From assembly GCA_017442315.1 (NCBI GenBank), contig JAFRZX010000035.1, positions 1 to 64,000 of the forward strand: DNA of 64,000 bases, read 5' to 3'. Both the position numbers and the translations under genes were made by a program. Below, in pieces: positions 53,200 through 61,179 of the stretch. Each line of letters starts with the position of its first letter. Positions within the stretch are counted from its first letter, which is position 1. The stretch is from Bacteroidales bacterium (GTDB lineage: Bacteria > Bacteroidota > Bacteroidia > Bacteroidales > UBA932). Below the pieces are notes generated by a model. That model saw only the letters and a list, made by a program, of their open reading frames with translations. It made no database searches and was not told where the DNA came from.

Positions 53200-54240
53200 A
53201 TGAAACGTTTTTTCATATTGCTGTCTCTTTATGCAGTCTTGTCGGGATGTGGTCATCGGAACCAGGAGACGGCTGTGTCTTCATGTCGCTTTGCGGAATA
53301 TTTCGATATATCTGATGACGGAAAGGTAGTGCTGTTCTCTCCATACGATGACAGACATGATACCTTATATATATATAAGCCTTTTGATAATCTGGTCTGC
53401 ATGTCTTCTACTCATGTTGCAGGACTTTCGGCAATAGGTGCGGATTCTGTGATTACTGCTGTTTCAGGTCTTGATTATATTTGTGCCGGGAGGCTGAAGG
53501 AGGCTGGTGTCTTCGATGTGGGCTATGAATCTTCAATGGATTTTGAAAGGATTGTATCGTTGCATCCTGATGCCGTTCTTGCCTATACCGTCTCTGGTGC
53601 AGAACCACAGTACATTACGAAACTCAGGTCGTTGGGGATACCTGTGCTTGTTCTCTATGACCATCTTGAAAGCCACCCTCTTGCTCGTGCGGAGTATATC
53701 CGCCTTTATGGAGCACTGACCGGGCGGCAGCATGTTGCTGATTCAATATTCAGCTGTGTCTGTGAAAGATATCTTGCTATAGCTGAGACAAGCAGAACAC
53801 ATTCTACCGGAGTTAAGGTTCTTATGAATATTCCCTATGGGGATCTGTGGTATGTACCGGGCGGAAACAGCTATATGGCGCGTCTTGTGCAGGATGCGGG
53901 CGGTGAAGTGCTTGGTGCAAAGAAAGGACAGTCCGCTTCACGTGTCATTTCTCTGGAATATGCCTGGTCTCTGTCCCGTGAGGCTGATATCTGGCTGAAT
54001 CCTGGCTACTGTTCTACCAGAAGGCAGCTTGAGTCTGTCCATCAGCTCTTCCCGTTTTTCGGTCCTCTGGCAGATGGTCTGCCTGTATATAACAACACCC
54101 TCAGAATGAGTCCTGAGGGTGGAAATGATTTTTTTGAAACTGGTTCTGTGCGTCCGGACCTTATTTTAGCGGATCTGACCGCTATCTTTGACGGGACCTA
54201 TTCGCAGGAGAATGGAAATTTCTTTATCCGTCTGGATTAG
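53200..54240 (+). CDS. ABC-transporter substrate-binding lipoprotein (BtuF/FhuD/FepB-like)
   Basis: A 346-aa lipoprotein with lipobox VLSGC (Cys17). The ATG at 53200 is chosen; a TTG at 53182 lies inside the -7 element. It has the two-lobed periplasmic-binding-protein pattern for iron chelates or corrinoids: STHVAGLSAIGADSVITAVSG, then YESSMDFERIVSLHPDAVLAYT, then LGIPVLVLYDHLESHPLARAEYIRLYGALTG, and a C-terminal VRPDLILADLTAIFDG. No permease or ATPase gene is nearby, so partners must lie elsewhere. Its stop codon overlaps that of the convergent gene at 54237. Confidence 0.82.
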   Translation: MKRFFILLSLYAVLSGCGHRNQETAVSSCRFAEYFDISDDGKVVLFSPYDDRHDTLYIYKPFDNLVCMSSTHVAGLSAIGADSVITAVSGLDYICAGRLKEAGVFDVGYESSMDFERIVSLHPDAVLAYTVSGAEPQYITKLRSLGIPVLVLYDHLESHPLARAEYIRLYGALTGRQHVADSIFSCVCERYLAIAETSRTHSTGVKVLMNIPYGDLWYVPGGNSYMARLVQDAGGEVLGAKKGQSASRVISLEYAWSLSREADIWLNPGYCSTRRQLESVHQLFPFFGPLADGLPVYNNTLRMSPEGGNDFFETGSVRPDLILADLTAIFDGTYSQENGNFFIRLD

Positions 54241-54797
54241 AATATCAGTTTCATATCGAACAGAGTGTTTTCACAGAATGTGGCCTTTAAATTAACCACC
54301 TCATCCGTTCTGCATGCCAGAAGCTCGGCTGGAGCCAGTTCGACGGCAATAATGTCGCCTATCCGTATGGATGTGAGTTCAGATGCCCTGCATATTGCGT
54401 CTTCCACATCGGCGTTCCCTTCAGCATGACTCTTCCATATTGGTGTTCCGTCTTTTATCACTTCGTATAGGTTGTCTTTGTTTTCTGCTACCAAGGGGTT
54501 GTACATCGGAAAAGGAAGCAGCGATGTGTGGTCTGCACAGGATAGGAATGCTATGTTTCCAGCGGATACTTTCCCGCAATATAGCAATGCACCGAAACCT
54601 ATTGCATCGAAATAGCGCGCGGCAAATTTCTGTTTTATGCATTTACCTGCCTTGCAGGCTCTTGCAAACGTTATAGGAGTCCAATATATCTCGCTGATGC
54701 AATCAGGGCAGTAGAAGTCCTTGTTTTCCCTTTCCCAAGTGGTGTCAGGACGGCAGTAGCACAGATCGTTCCCGTGTGGCTTTACAATTATGTTCAT
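54237..54797 (-). CDS. Divergent fumarylacetoacetate-hydrolase-fold protein, probably inactive
   Basis: A 186-aa protein. The pattern KPHGNDLCY, FYCPDCISEIYWTPITFARACKAGKCIKQKFAARYFDAIGFG follows the core of small FAH-family enzymes (KPD-x, F-x-PD, E-x-E, R-x-GK-x-I, KFA-x-RY-x-D-x-I-x-x-G), and the end (TSIRIGDIIAVELAP) fits their (M/T)-x-L-x-x-GD-x-I block. The acidic E-x-E metal ligands of active FAH proteins appear replaced (YWTP). Ten cysteines are present. It follows the exonuclease gene by 1 nt. Function unknown; the family link is my own alignment by eye. Confidence 0.45.
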   Translation of the reverse strand: MNIIVKPHGNDLCYCRPDTTWERENKDFYCPDCISEIYWTPITFARACKAGKCIKQKFAARYFDAIGFGALLYCGKVSAGNIAFLSCADHTSLLPFPMYNPLVAENKDNLYEVIKDGTPIWKSHAEGNADVEDAICRASELTSIRIGDIIAVELAPAELLACRTDEVVNLKATFCENTLFDMKLIF

Positions 54798-54798
54798 T

Positions 54799-55716
54799 TT
54801 ATTCGTTCCCTTGTGAAAACAGATCCCCTAAACTCTCGAAAGGCGTGTATCCTCTTGTCTTTGGGACATTTGTTACCTTCCTTTCCTGGAAAGCGGCTTT
54901 TTTCTCCGCTTCAAATTGTGCTTTCAGGAGATTGAACTGCCTTTTCGTATCCAGTGTGAAGTCTCCGTTGTCTATCCATGCAAAGTATGACGGTTCGCTG
55001 AAATAAACTTCACGAGCAGTCTTGCCTTTGTGTTTTCCAAAACTGATTACTGGTTCATCCTTGTCGTTGAGGATCAGTCTGCCGGCATAGTCCACCGTTC
55101 TTTGTTTGGTGGAGAATTTTGAGAGCTTGTCTATGTTGTTCTCTATCCTTGGGTCTGCAGCATATCTGTCCAGCTGTCCTTTCAGGACTTCATATGTTGC
55201 CAGGGTATCTGCCTCGGCAGCGTGGGCATTCTCTAGTTCCTGACCGCAGTAAAACTGGTAGGCCGCCTTGAGTGTCCTCGGTTCCATTGCATGGAATATG
55301 TTCTGTACATCTACCATCTTCATTGCATGGAGATCGATATCGAGCTGTTTGTCGGTATGTCTGCGGACGCGCTCAATCTCTTCGGCCAGCATCGGCAGGT
55401 CGAATTTTGCTGAATTGAAGCCGGCCAGATCGCTTCCGGTCAGCCACTGGACCACTTCATCGGATATCTGAAGGAATGTAGGGCAGTCTGCAAGGTCTTC
55501 GGCACTTATGCCATGCACAGCCTGCGCTGACGGATTGATCATCCTCTGGCATCCGTTCTCATAGTCCCATGGTTTTACTCTCCAGGTCTTGATTCTCTGT
55601 TCACCACCTGGCATTATCTTGACAAAGCAGAGCTCAATGATCGAGTCTGATGCGATATTGAGCCCTGTGCTTTCTATGTCAAAAAACAATAAAGGTCTTT
55701 CGAGGTTAAGTTCCAT
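54799..55716 (-). CDS. DnaQ-like 3'-5' exonuclease with C-terminal DUF3820-like domain
   Basis: A 305-aa protein. Exonuclease domain (about 8-185) with the DEDD residues in LLFFDIESTGLN (Exo I), LAGFNSAKFDLPML (Exo II) and AHAAEADTLATYEVL (Exo III, DEDDh type). Residues about 225-260 (PVISFGKHKGKTAREVYFSEPSYFAWI, in two parts) match the small DUF3820 module often found with such nucleases. Its ATG overlaps the dnaN stop by 1 nt, so the clamp and this nuclease are co-translated; a proofreading or repair role is likely. Confidence 0.85.
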   Translation of the reverse strand: MELNLERPLLFFDIESTGLNIASDSIIELCFVKIMPGGEQRIKTWRVKPWDYENGCQRMINPSAQAVHGISAEDLADCPTFLQISDEVVQWLTGSDLAGFNSAKFDLPMLAEEIERVRRHTDKQLDIDLHAMKMVDVQNIFHAMEPRTLKAAYQFYCGQELENAHAAEADTLATYEVLKGQLDRYAADPRIENNIDKLSKFSTKQRTVDYAGRLILNDKDEPVISFGKHKGKTAREVYFSEPSYFAWIDNGDFTLDTKRQFNLLKAQFEAEKKAAFQERKVTNVPKTRGYTPFESLGDLFSQGNE

Positions 55717-56837
55717 TACGAAATCATTATCGGCATTATGATTCCACAGATCTTTTCACTGTCTTCCTCATCTTCTGCAGGTACTATAAGTGCAGCACGT
55801 TTGCTGTCGAGGAACTTCATCACGATCTCACCGCAGTTCATGTTGGAGAGGATTTCAATGATGAACGGAGATTTGAATCCTATTGTAAGTTCTTCTCCGT
55901 CATATTGGCACTGTATGGTTTCATGTGCGGCAATGGAGAATCCCAGATCCTGGGCTGAGATCATCAGGTTTCCGTTCTTGAGATCGAATTTTATGTGGTT
56001 TGATGCCTTGTTTGAGCATACGGAAACGCGACGGACTGTATTGAGCAGCTGTGTTCTGTTGATCCTCAGGATATTGGAGTTGTTCTGCGGGATTACGTCG
56101 CGGTATTTTGGATATTTGCCAACTACCAGACGGCAGATCACTACTGTCTGTCCGAATGAGAATACTGCATTCTTGGAGTCGAATGTAATGTCGACGGTTT
56201 CAACATCCTTTCCGATGATGGCTTTCAGGATTCCAGCCGGTTTCTTGTGGAGGATGAAGGAGGCTTTTTCCGATGCCTTCACATCTGCTGTGGTGTAGCA
56301 TATGAGTTTGTGTGAGTCTGATGCCACCAGTGTTGTTGATGATGTGTCGATGTCAAACAGGATACCGTTCATTGCAGGACGGATTTCATCGTCAGCCGTT
56401 GCATATATTGTGCTGGAGATTCCTTCGGTCAGGCTATGGGCAGGGAACTGTATGCGTACAGCTGTTTCATCGGTCCCGGCAATCTCAGGATAATCTTCTG
56501 CAGGAAAGTATGGGAGAGTGGATTCTCCGCTTGCCCAGCTGCATACGAATGAACTTTCACTTGATGTGTTGATTGTGAGAGGCTGGTCCGGCAGTTCCTT
56601 GAGAAGATCCATCATGTGTTTGGCAGGAACTGCTATTCTTCCTTCTTCTATGGTGCTTTCCACCTCAATCAGTGTCCTGAGTGTCAGCTCCGAATCGGAT
56701 GCAGTGATCTCAAGTGTCCTGTCTTTCAGGACGAATAGGAAATTTTCAAGAATTGGAAGAGGAGATTTTGCCGGAATAGCCTTGGCTACAGCCATGACTC
56801 CTTTAAGCAACTCTGAACTTGAAATGATAAGTTTCAT
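55716..56837 (-). CDS. dnaN: DNA polymerase III beta sliding clamp
   Basis: A 373-aa clamp of three repeated domains that tethers the replicative polymerase to DNA. The ATG at 56835-56837 gives MKLIISSSELLKGVMAVAKAI, the usual start; the frame is open 16 codons further up. Recognisable blocks are PILENFLFVLKD near residue 28, SDSHKLICYTTA near 170, and the C-terminal IVPAEDEEDSEKICGIIMPI. Length is normal. It begins an operon with the DnaQ-like nuclease. TATATTTG on the minus strand at 56904-56911 is a likely -7 element. Confidence 0.95.
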   Translation of the reverse strand: MKLIISSSELLKGVMAVAKAIPAKSPLPILENFLFVLKDRTLEITASDSELTLRTLIEVESTIEEGRIAVPAKHMMDLLKELPDQPLTINTSSESSFVCSWASGESTLPYFPAEDYPEIAGTDETAVRIQFPAHSLTEGISSTIYATADDEIRPAMNGILFDIDTSSTTLVASDSHKLICYTTADVKASEKASFILHKKPAGILKAIIGKDVETVDITFDSKNAVFSFGQTVVICRLVVGKYPKYRDVIPQNNSNILRINRTQLLNTVRRVSVCSNKASNHIKFDLKNGNLMISAQDLGFSIAAHETIQCQYDGEELTIGFKSPFIIEILSNMNCGEIVMKFLDSKRAALIVPAEDEEDSEKICGIIMPIMIS

Positions 56838-56903
56838 AATTATGCTGTTTTGATTGATTATATTCTTATTTCCGTTATACCGCATTACGGCATATTAAGC
56901 CAA

Positions 56904-56911
56904 CAAATATA
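56904..56911 (-). promoter_or_regulatory. -7 promoter element for dnaN
   Basis: Minus strand reads TATATTTG, a full match to TAnnTTTG, about 67 nt upstream of the dnaN ATG. The -33 element is not clear. Confidence 0.45.
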
Positions 56912-56971
56912 TAAATTATTTCTGAAGCGGATGGCATATTTTTTGAAAAATATGCACCGTTTTTTAAACTG

Positions 56972-56984
56972 TGACATAATGTCA
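56972..56984. promoter_or_regulatory. Palindrome TGACATAATGTCA upstream of htrA
   Basis: A perfect 6+1+6 inverted repeat in the divergent dnaN-htrA gap, 76 nt before the htrA ATG. It resembles the TGACATTTTGACA motif upstream of dnaK. It could be a stress-regulator site. Confidence 0.4.
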
Positions 56985-57060
56985 GCAAAAAGTGGGCTGA
57001 AATGTCGGAATGAAAGGACATGATGCAGCTTATTTACATGAATATGATTTTTTTGATAAT

Positions 57061-58503
57061 ATGAAACGTGGTATTTTAATTACATTGCTTTCCGCTTTGG
57101 CGGGAGGTTTGACCGCTTATGCGGTAGTTGCAGGTATGGCATCGTCAGACGGTGCTTCATCAGATGTACAGTATAATGATGACACAATGTTCCGGACTGT
57201 GAACCTTATGCAGGATAATTGGCCTGACTTTACATATGCGGCTGAAAATGCAGTTGATGCTGTTGTATATGTGAAGGTGACATCAAAATCATCATCTTCC
57301 CAGCAGATTCCGAATTCGATCTTTGATTTCTTTTTCGGATTTCCGCAAGGAGGAGCACCTCAGCAGCGGGAGAGGGTAGGAAGCGGTTCCGGTGTAATTA
57401 TCCGTGAGGATGGCTACATTGTGACCAATAATCATGTTATTGATGGAGCCACTGAGATAGAGGTGACACTGAACAGCAACCAGACTTATGAGGCAGAACT
57501 TATCGGTACGGATCCGGCTACTGATGTGGCTCTTTTGAAAATTGATGCCACAGGACTTCCGTCCATTCCTTTCGGTGATTCAGACAAACTCAGGCTTGGT
57601 GAGTGGGTGATAGCAATCGGTTCTCCTTATGACCTCCGTTCCACTATCACTGCCGGTATTGTGAGTGCAAAGGGTCGTTCCATGCCGAATTATTCAGGAG
57701 AATACAAGATCGAATCCTTCATCCAGACGGATGCTGCAGTCAATCCGGGCAACAGTGGGGGAGCGCTTGTCGACAAGGCTGGCAATCTGGTGGGTATTAA
57801 CACTGCAATAATCTCCCAGACTGGTTCCTATACCGGATATTCCTTTGCTGTTCCTTCCAATATAGTGAAGAAGATTGTGTATGACCTGATGGATTTCGGA
57901 AGCGTCAAGAGGGCGGTGCTTGGAATAACGATGCAGCCTATTGATGATAAAATTGCAGACGAACTGAAACTTTCTTCAAGAAACGGCGTATATATTGTTG
58001 GAGTTTCCAAAAGTGGGGCGGCAGATCAGGCTGGAGTGGAGGCAGGAGATATCCTGCTGGCCATTGATTCTACCAGAATCGTAGGGACAGCGTCGGTGCA
58101 GGAAGCTGTCAGCAGATTCTCACCGGGCGATAAGGCCGTGCTTACTGTATTGAGGAATGGCAAGGAAAAGCAGCTTGCTGTCACTTTCAAGGGTACATCT
58201 CAGGAAAACGGAACGGTGTCAGATGATGGCTCTGTCGCTTTCTACGGCTGTACTATCAAGGAAGCTTCTGCTGACAGACTTGAGAAATTGGGTATCAGAC
58301 ATGGTGTGGAGATTGTAGAACTCGGTCCAGGAAAGCTGATGGAGGCTGGTGCTGTCAAGGGATTCGTTATCCAATATGTCAATGACCAACCGGTCAAGAC
58401 CCCTCAGGATGTCATTGATGTTGTGAAGAAATCAAAGAGATCTGTCCTTCTTGAAGGAGTTACTCCAAGTGGGAGAACCGGTTTCCTTGGTTTCGGATTA
58501 TAG
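57061..58503 (+). CDS. htrA: Periplasmic Do-family serine protease (HtrA/DegP)
   Basis: A 480-aa envelope protease and chaperone. The ATG at 57061 gives MKRGILITLLSALAGG, a signal-anchor; the frame is open 17 codons upstream. Catalytic triad: His125 in TNNHVIDGA, Asp155 in TDVALLKI, Ser232 in NPGNSGGAL. A long LA loop with FDFFFGFPQGGAPQQRERVG precedes the core. Two PDZ domains follow (about 280-370, GVYIVGVSKSGAADQAGVEAGD, and about 390-475). It degrades misfolded envelope proteins, fitting a cell with many exported proteins. Confidence 0.95.
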   Translation: MKRGILITLLSALAGGLTAYAVVAGMASSDGASSDVQYNDDTMFRTVNLMQDNWPDFTYAAENAVDAVVYVKVTSKSSSSQQIPNSIFDFFFGFPQGGAPQQRERVGSGSGVIIREDGYIVTNNHVIDGATEIEVTLNSNQTYEAELIGTDPATDVALLKIDATGLPSIPFGDSDKLRLGEWVIAIGSPYDLRSTITAGIVSAKGRSMPNYSGEYKIESFIQTDAAVNPGNSGGALVDKAGNLVGINTAIISQTGSYTGYSFAVPSNIVKKIVYDLMDFGSVKRAVLGITMQPIDDKIADELKLSSRNGVYIVGVSKSGAADQAGVEAGDILLAIDSTRIVGTASVQEAVSRFSPGDKAVLTVLRNGKEKQLAVTFKGTSQENGTVSDDGSVAFYGCTIKEASADRLEKLGIRHGVEIVELGPGKLMEAGAVKGFVIQYVNDQPVKTPQDVIDVVKKSKRSVLLEGVTPSGRTGFLGFGL

Positions 58504-58527
58504 TGGTAATTAACAATTTAAAATATA

Positions 58528-59388
58528 ATGAGACAGCTAAAGATCACTAAGTCAATTACAAATCGTGAAAGTGCTTCGCTTGATAAGTATCTTCAGGAAA
58601 TAGGAAGGGAGGAACTGATTACAGTTGAGGAAGAGGTTGAACTTGCACAAAGAATCCGTAAAGGGGACCAGCAGGCACTAGAGAAACTGACCAGAGCGAA
58701 TCTCCGCTTTGTGGTTTCTGTTGCGAAACAATATCAGAATCAGGGACTGAGTCTTCCCGACCTCATCAATGAAGGCAATCTGGGACTTATTAAGGCTGCT
58801 GAAAAGTTCGATGAGACCAGAGGATTCAAATTCATTTCTTATGCTGTCTGGTGGATACGTCAATCTATCCTTCAAGCGCTTGCAGAGCAGTCCAGGATTG
58901 TCCGTCTGCCTTTGAATCAGGTGGGTTCCTTGAACAAGATCAATAAGGCATTGTCAAAGTTCGAGCAGGAGAATGAGCGTATGCCTTCTAGTGAGGAACT
59001 TTCGGAAATGATTGATGTTCCGAAGGATAAGATTGCAGATACTCTCAGGGTTTCAGGACGTCATGTGTCTGTGGATGCTCCTTTTGTAGAGGGAGAGGAC
59101 AACAGTCTGCTTGATGTGCTTGTCAATAATGACTCTCCAAGTGCGGACCGAGGTCTTGTTAACGAGTCTCTCAATAAGGAGATTGAAAGGGCTCTTTCTA
59201 CTCTGGCTACCCGTGAAAGAGAAATAATCAAGTCTTTCTTCGGTATAGGGTGTCAGGAGATGACATTGGAGGAAATAGGTGAGCGTTTCGGCCTCACAAG
59301 AGAACGTGTCCGTCAGATCAAGGAGAAAGCAATACGTAAACTTAAGAATAATTCGAGAAGCAAACTTTTGAAAAGCTATTTAGGATAA
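58528..59388 (+). CDS. rpoD: Primary RNA polymerase sigma factor (sigma-70/SigA type)
   Basis: A 286-aa sigma-70, the short Bacteroidetes primary form that lacks the long region 1.1. Region 1.2 ([16 protein letters not shown]), region 2 ([28 protein letters not shown], then [15 protein letters not shown]), region 3 and region 4.2 ([28 protein letters not shown]) are all in place. This class reads the TAnnTTTG promoters seen through the window. It sits 24 nt after htrA and its stop abuts the argS start. Confidence 0.95.
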   Translation: MRQLKITKSITNRESASLDKYLQEIGREELITVEEEVELAQRIRKGDQQALEKLTRANLRFVVSVAKQYQNQGLSLPDLINEGNLGLIKAAEKFDETRGFKFISYAVWWIRQSILQALAEQSRIVRLPLNQVGSLNKINKALSKFEQENERMPSSEELSEMIDVPKDKIADTLRVSGRHVSVDAPFVEGEDNSLLDVLVNNDSPSADRGLVNESLNKEIERALSTLATREREIIKSFFGIGCQEMTLEEIGERFGLTRERVRQIKEKAIRKLKNNSRSKLLKSYLG

Positions 59389-61179
59389 ATGACACCAGAA
59401 AATTTCATCATATCTAAAGCGTCTGAAGCAATTCAGACGCTTTACGGCGTTCAAGTGCCGGAGGCTCAGCTTCAGGTGCAGGTTACACGTAAGGAATTTG
59501 AAGGCGACTACACTCTTGTGGTGTTCCCGCTGTTAAAGCTATCAAAGACTACTCCGGAGAATACTGGAAATGCCATAGGAGAATGGCTTAAGACCAATGT
59601 CCCGGAAATTGCCGCGTACAATACTGTCAAGGGATTTCTTAATCTGTCCTTTTCAGAGGTGTATTGGAACAATGTCTTTGCCGGAATCGCCATGTCGGAG
59701 GATTTCGGTCAGCTCCCATCAACAGGAAAGACCATAATGGTGGAGTATTCTTCGCCAAATACAAACAAGCCGCTTCATTTAGGCCATATACGTAATAACC
59801 TGCTTGGATCTTCTGTAGCCAAACTGTTGGAGGCATGCGGTCATAACGTCATGAAGGTTAATCTTGTAAATGACAGAGGTATCCATATCTGCAAGTCCAT
59901 GTATGCATGGACGGTTCTGGGTAATGGTGAGACTCCTCAGTCCAGCGGCAAGAAGGGAGACCATCTGGTCGGAGATTATTATGTGGCTTTCAATAATCTG
60001 TATAAGAAGGAAGTTGATGAACTTGTTGCCGGAGGCATGACCAAGGAGGAGGCAGAGAAGAATGCTCCGTCATTGAAGGCGGCCCAGGAGATGCTCTTCA
60101 AGTGGGAGCAGGGAGACGAGGAAACTGTCGCACTTTGGAAGACAATGAACGGATGGGTTTACGAGGGTTTTGACAAGACCTACTCCGATCTAGGCATCAG
60201 TTTCGACAGGACATACTATGAGTCTCAGACCTATCTGTTTGGTAAAGCCTTAGTACAGAAAGGTTTGGAGTCAGGTATCTTTGAAACTCAGGATGATGGT
60301 TCTGTTTGGTGTGACCTTACGGCTGACGGGCTGGACAGGAAGCTTCTTCTTAGAGGTGACGGTACATCTGTCTATATGACACAGGATCTGGGAACTGCAG
60401 AACAGCGTTTTTCTGAATATAATCTTGATGAGCATATCTATGTGGTTGGAAATGAACAGAATTACCATTTCCAGGTGCTCAAGCTCATTCTTGGTAAACT
60501 TGGTTTCGATTGGGCGGACAGCATATATCATCTTTCTTACGGAATGGTTGAACTTCCTGAAGGCAAGATGAAATCACGCGAGGGTACTGTTGTAGATGCA
60601 GACGATCTGATTGCGGATATGTACAATACTGCGAAGGATACATCGCTGGAGCTCGGCAAGATTGATAATATGTCTGAGGCTGAACAGGATGCGCTGTTCC
60701 GTATGATCAGTCTTGGTGCGTTGAAGTATTTTATCCTTAAAGTCGATCCAAGGAAGACTATGCTTTTCGATCCTAAGGAATCCATAGATTTCAATGGAAA
60801 CACAGGACCTTTCATACAGTATACTCATGCACGTATCCGTTCTATTCTGAGAAAGGCGGACGAGAAGGGTATTTCTTATGGTGCGGAAGCTGTGAAGCCT
60901 GATTCAGTCCTGACGGCGAAGGAAGTGCGTATCATAAAGATCCTCAATACGTTCCCTGCGAAAATGGCAGAGGCTGGAATGGCTCATTCTCCGGCAGTCA
61001 TTGCCAATTATGCATATGAGCTGGCTAAGGAGTTCAATCAGTATTATCATGATACTCCTATCCTGCGAGAAGAGAATTCTGCGCTTCTTAGCTACCGCCT
61101 TGTCCTTATTGACACAATTGCTAAGGTCCTTGTTAAGGCTATGTCTGTTCTCGGAATTACTCTTCCAGAAAGGATGTAA
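59389..61179 (+). CDS. argS: Arginyl-tRNA synthetase
   Basis: A 596-aa class I aminoacyl-tRNA synthetase charging tRNA-Arg. The N-terminal additional domain (about 1-105) precedes the HIGH-type motif HLGHIRNN within SSPNTNKPLHLGHIRNNLLG near residue 123. The KMSKS equivalent is GKMKSREGTVV near residue 390, and the DALR anticodon-binding domain fills the C-terminus (RIIKILNTFPAKMAEAG). It starts immediately after the rpoD stop and overlaps the next start by 1 nt (TAATG). Confidence 0.97.
   Translation: MTPENFIISKASEAIQTLYGVQVPEAQLQVQVTRKEFEGDYTLVVFPLLKLSKTTPENTGNAIGEWLKTNVPEIAAYNTVKGFLNLSFSEVYWNNVFAGIAMSEDFGQLPSTGKTIMVEYSSPNTNKPLHLGHIRNNLLGSSVAKLLEACGHNVMKVNLVNDRGIHICKSMYAWTVLGNGETPQSSGKKGDHLVGDYYVAFNNLYKKEVDELVAGGMTKEEAEKNAPSLKAAQEMLFKWEQGDEETVALWKTMNGWVYEGFDKTYSDLGISFDRTYYESQTYLFGKALVQKGLESGIFETQDDGSVWCDLTADGLDRKLLLRGDGTSVYMTQDLGTAEQRFSEYNLDEHIYVVGNEQNYHFQVLKLILGKLGFDWADSIYHLSYGMVELPEGKMKSREGTVVDADDLIADMYNTAKDTSLELGKIDNMSEAEQDALFRMISLGALKYFILKVDPRKTMLFDPKESIDFNGNTGPFIQYTHARIRSILRKADEKGISYGAEAVKPDSVLTAKEVRIIKILNTFPAKMAEAGMAHSPAVIANYAYELAKEFNQYYHDTPILREENSALLSYRLVLIDTIAKVLVKAMSVLGITLPERM

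Noticed and set aside
56971-57060. Extra N-terminal codons for HtrA from 57010
   Set aside because: The 17 extra residues are polar and would block the signal-anchor that starts at the ATG at 57061.
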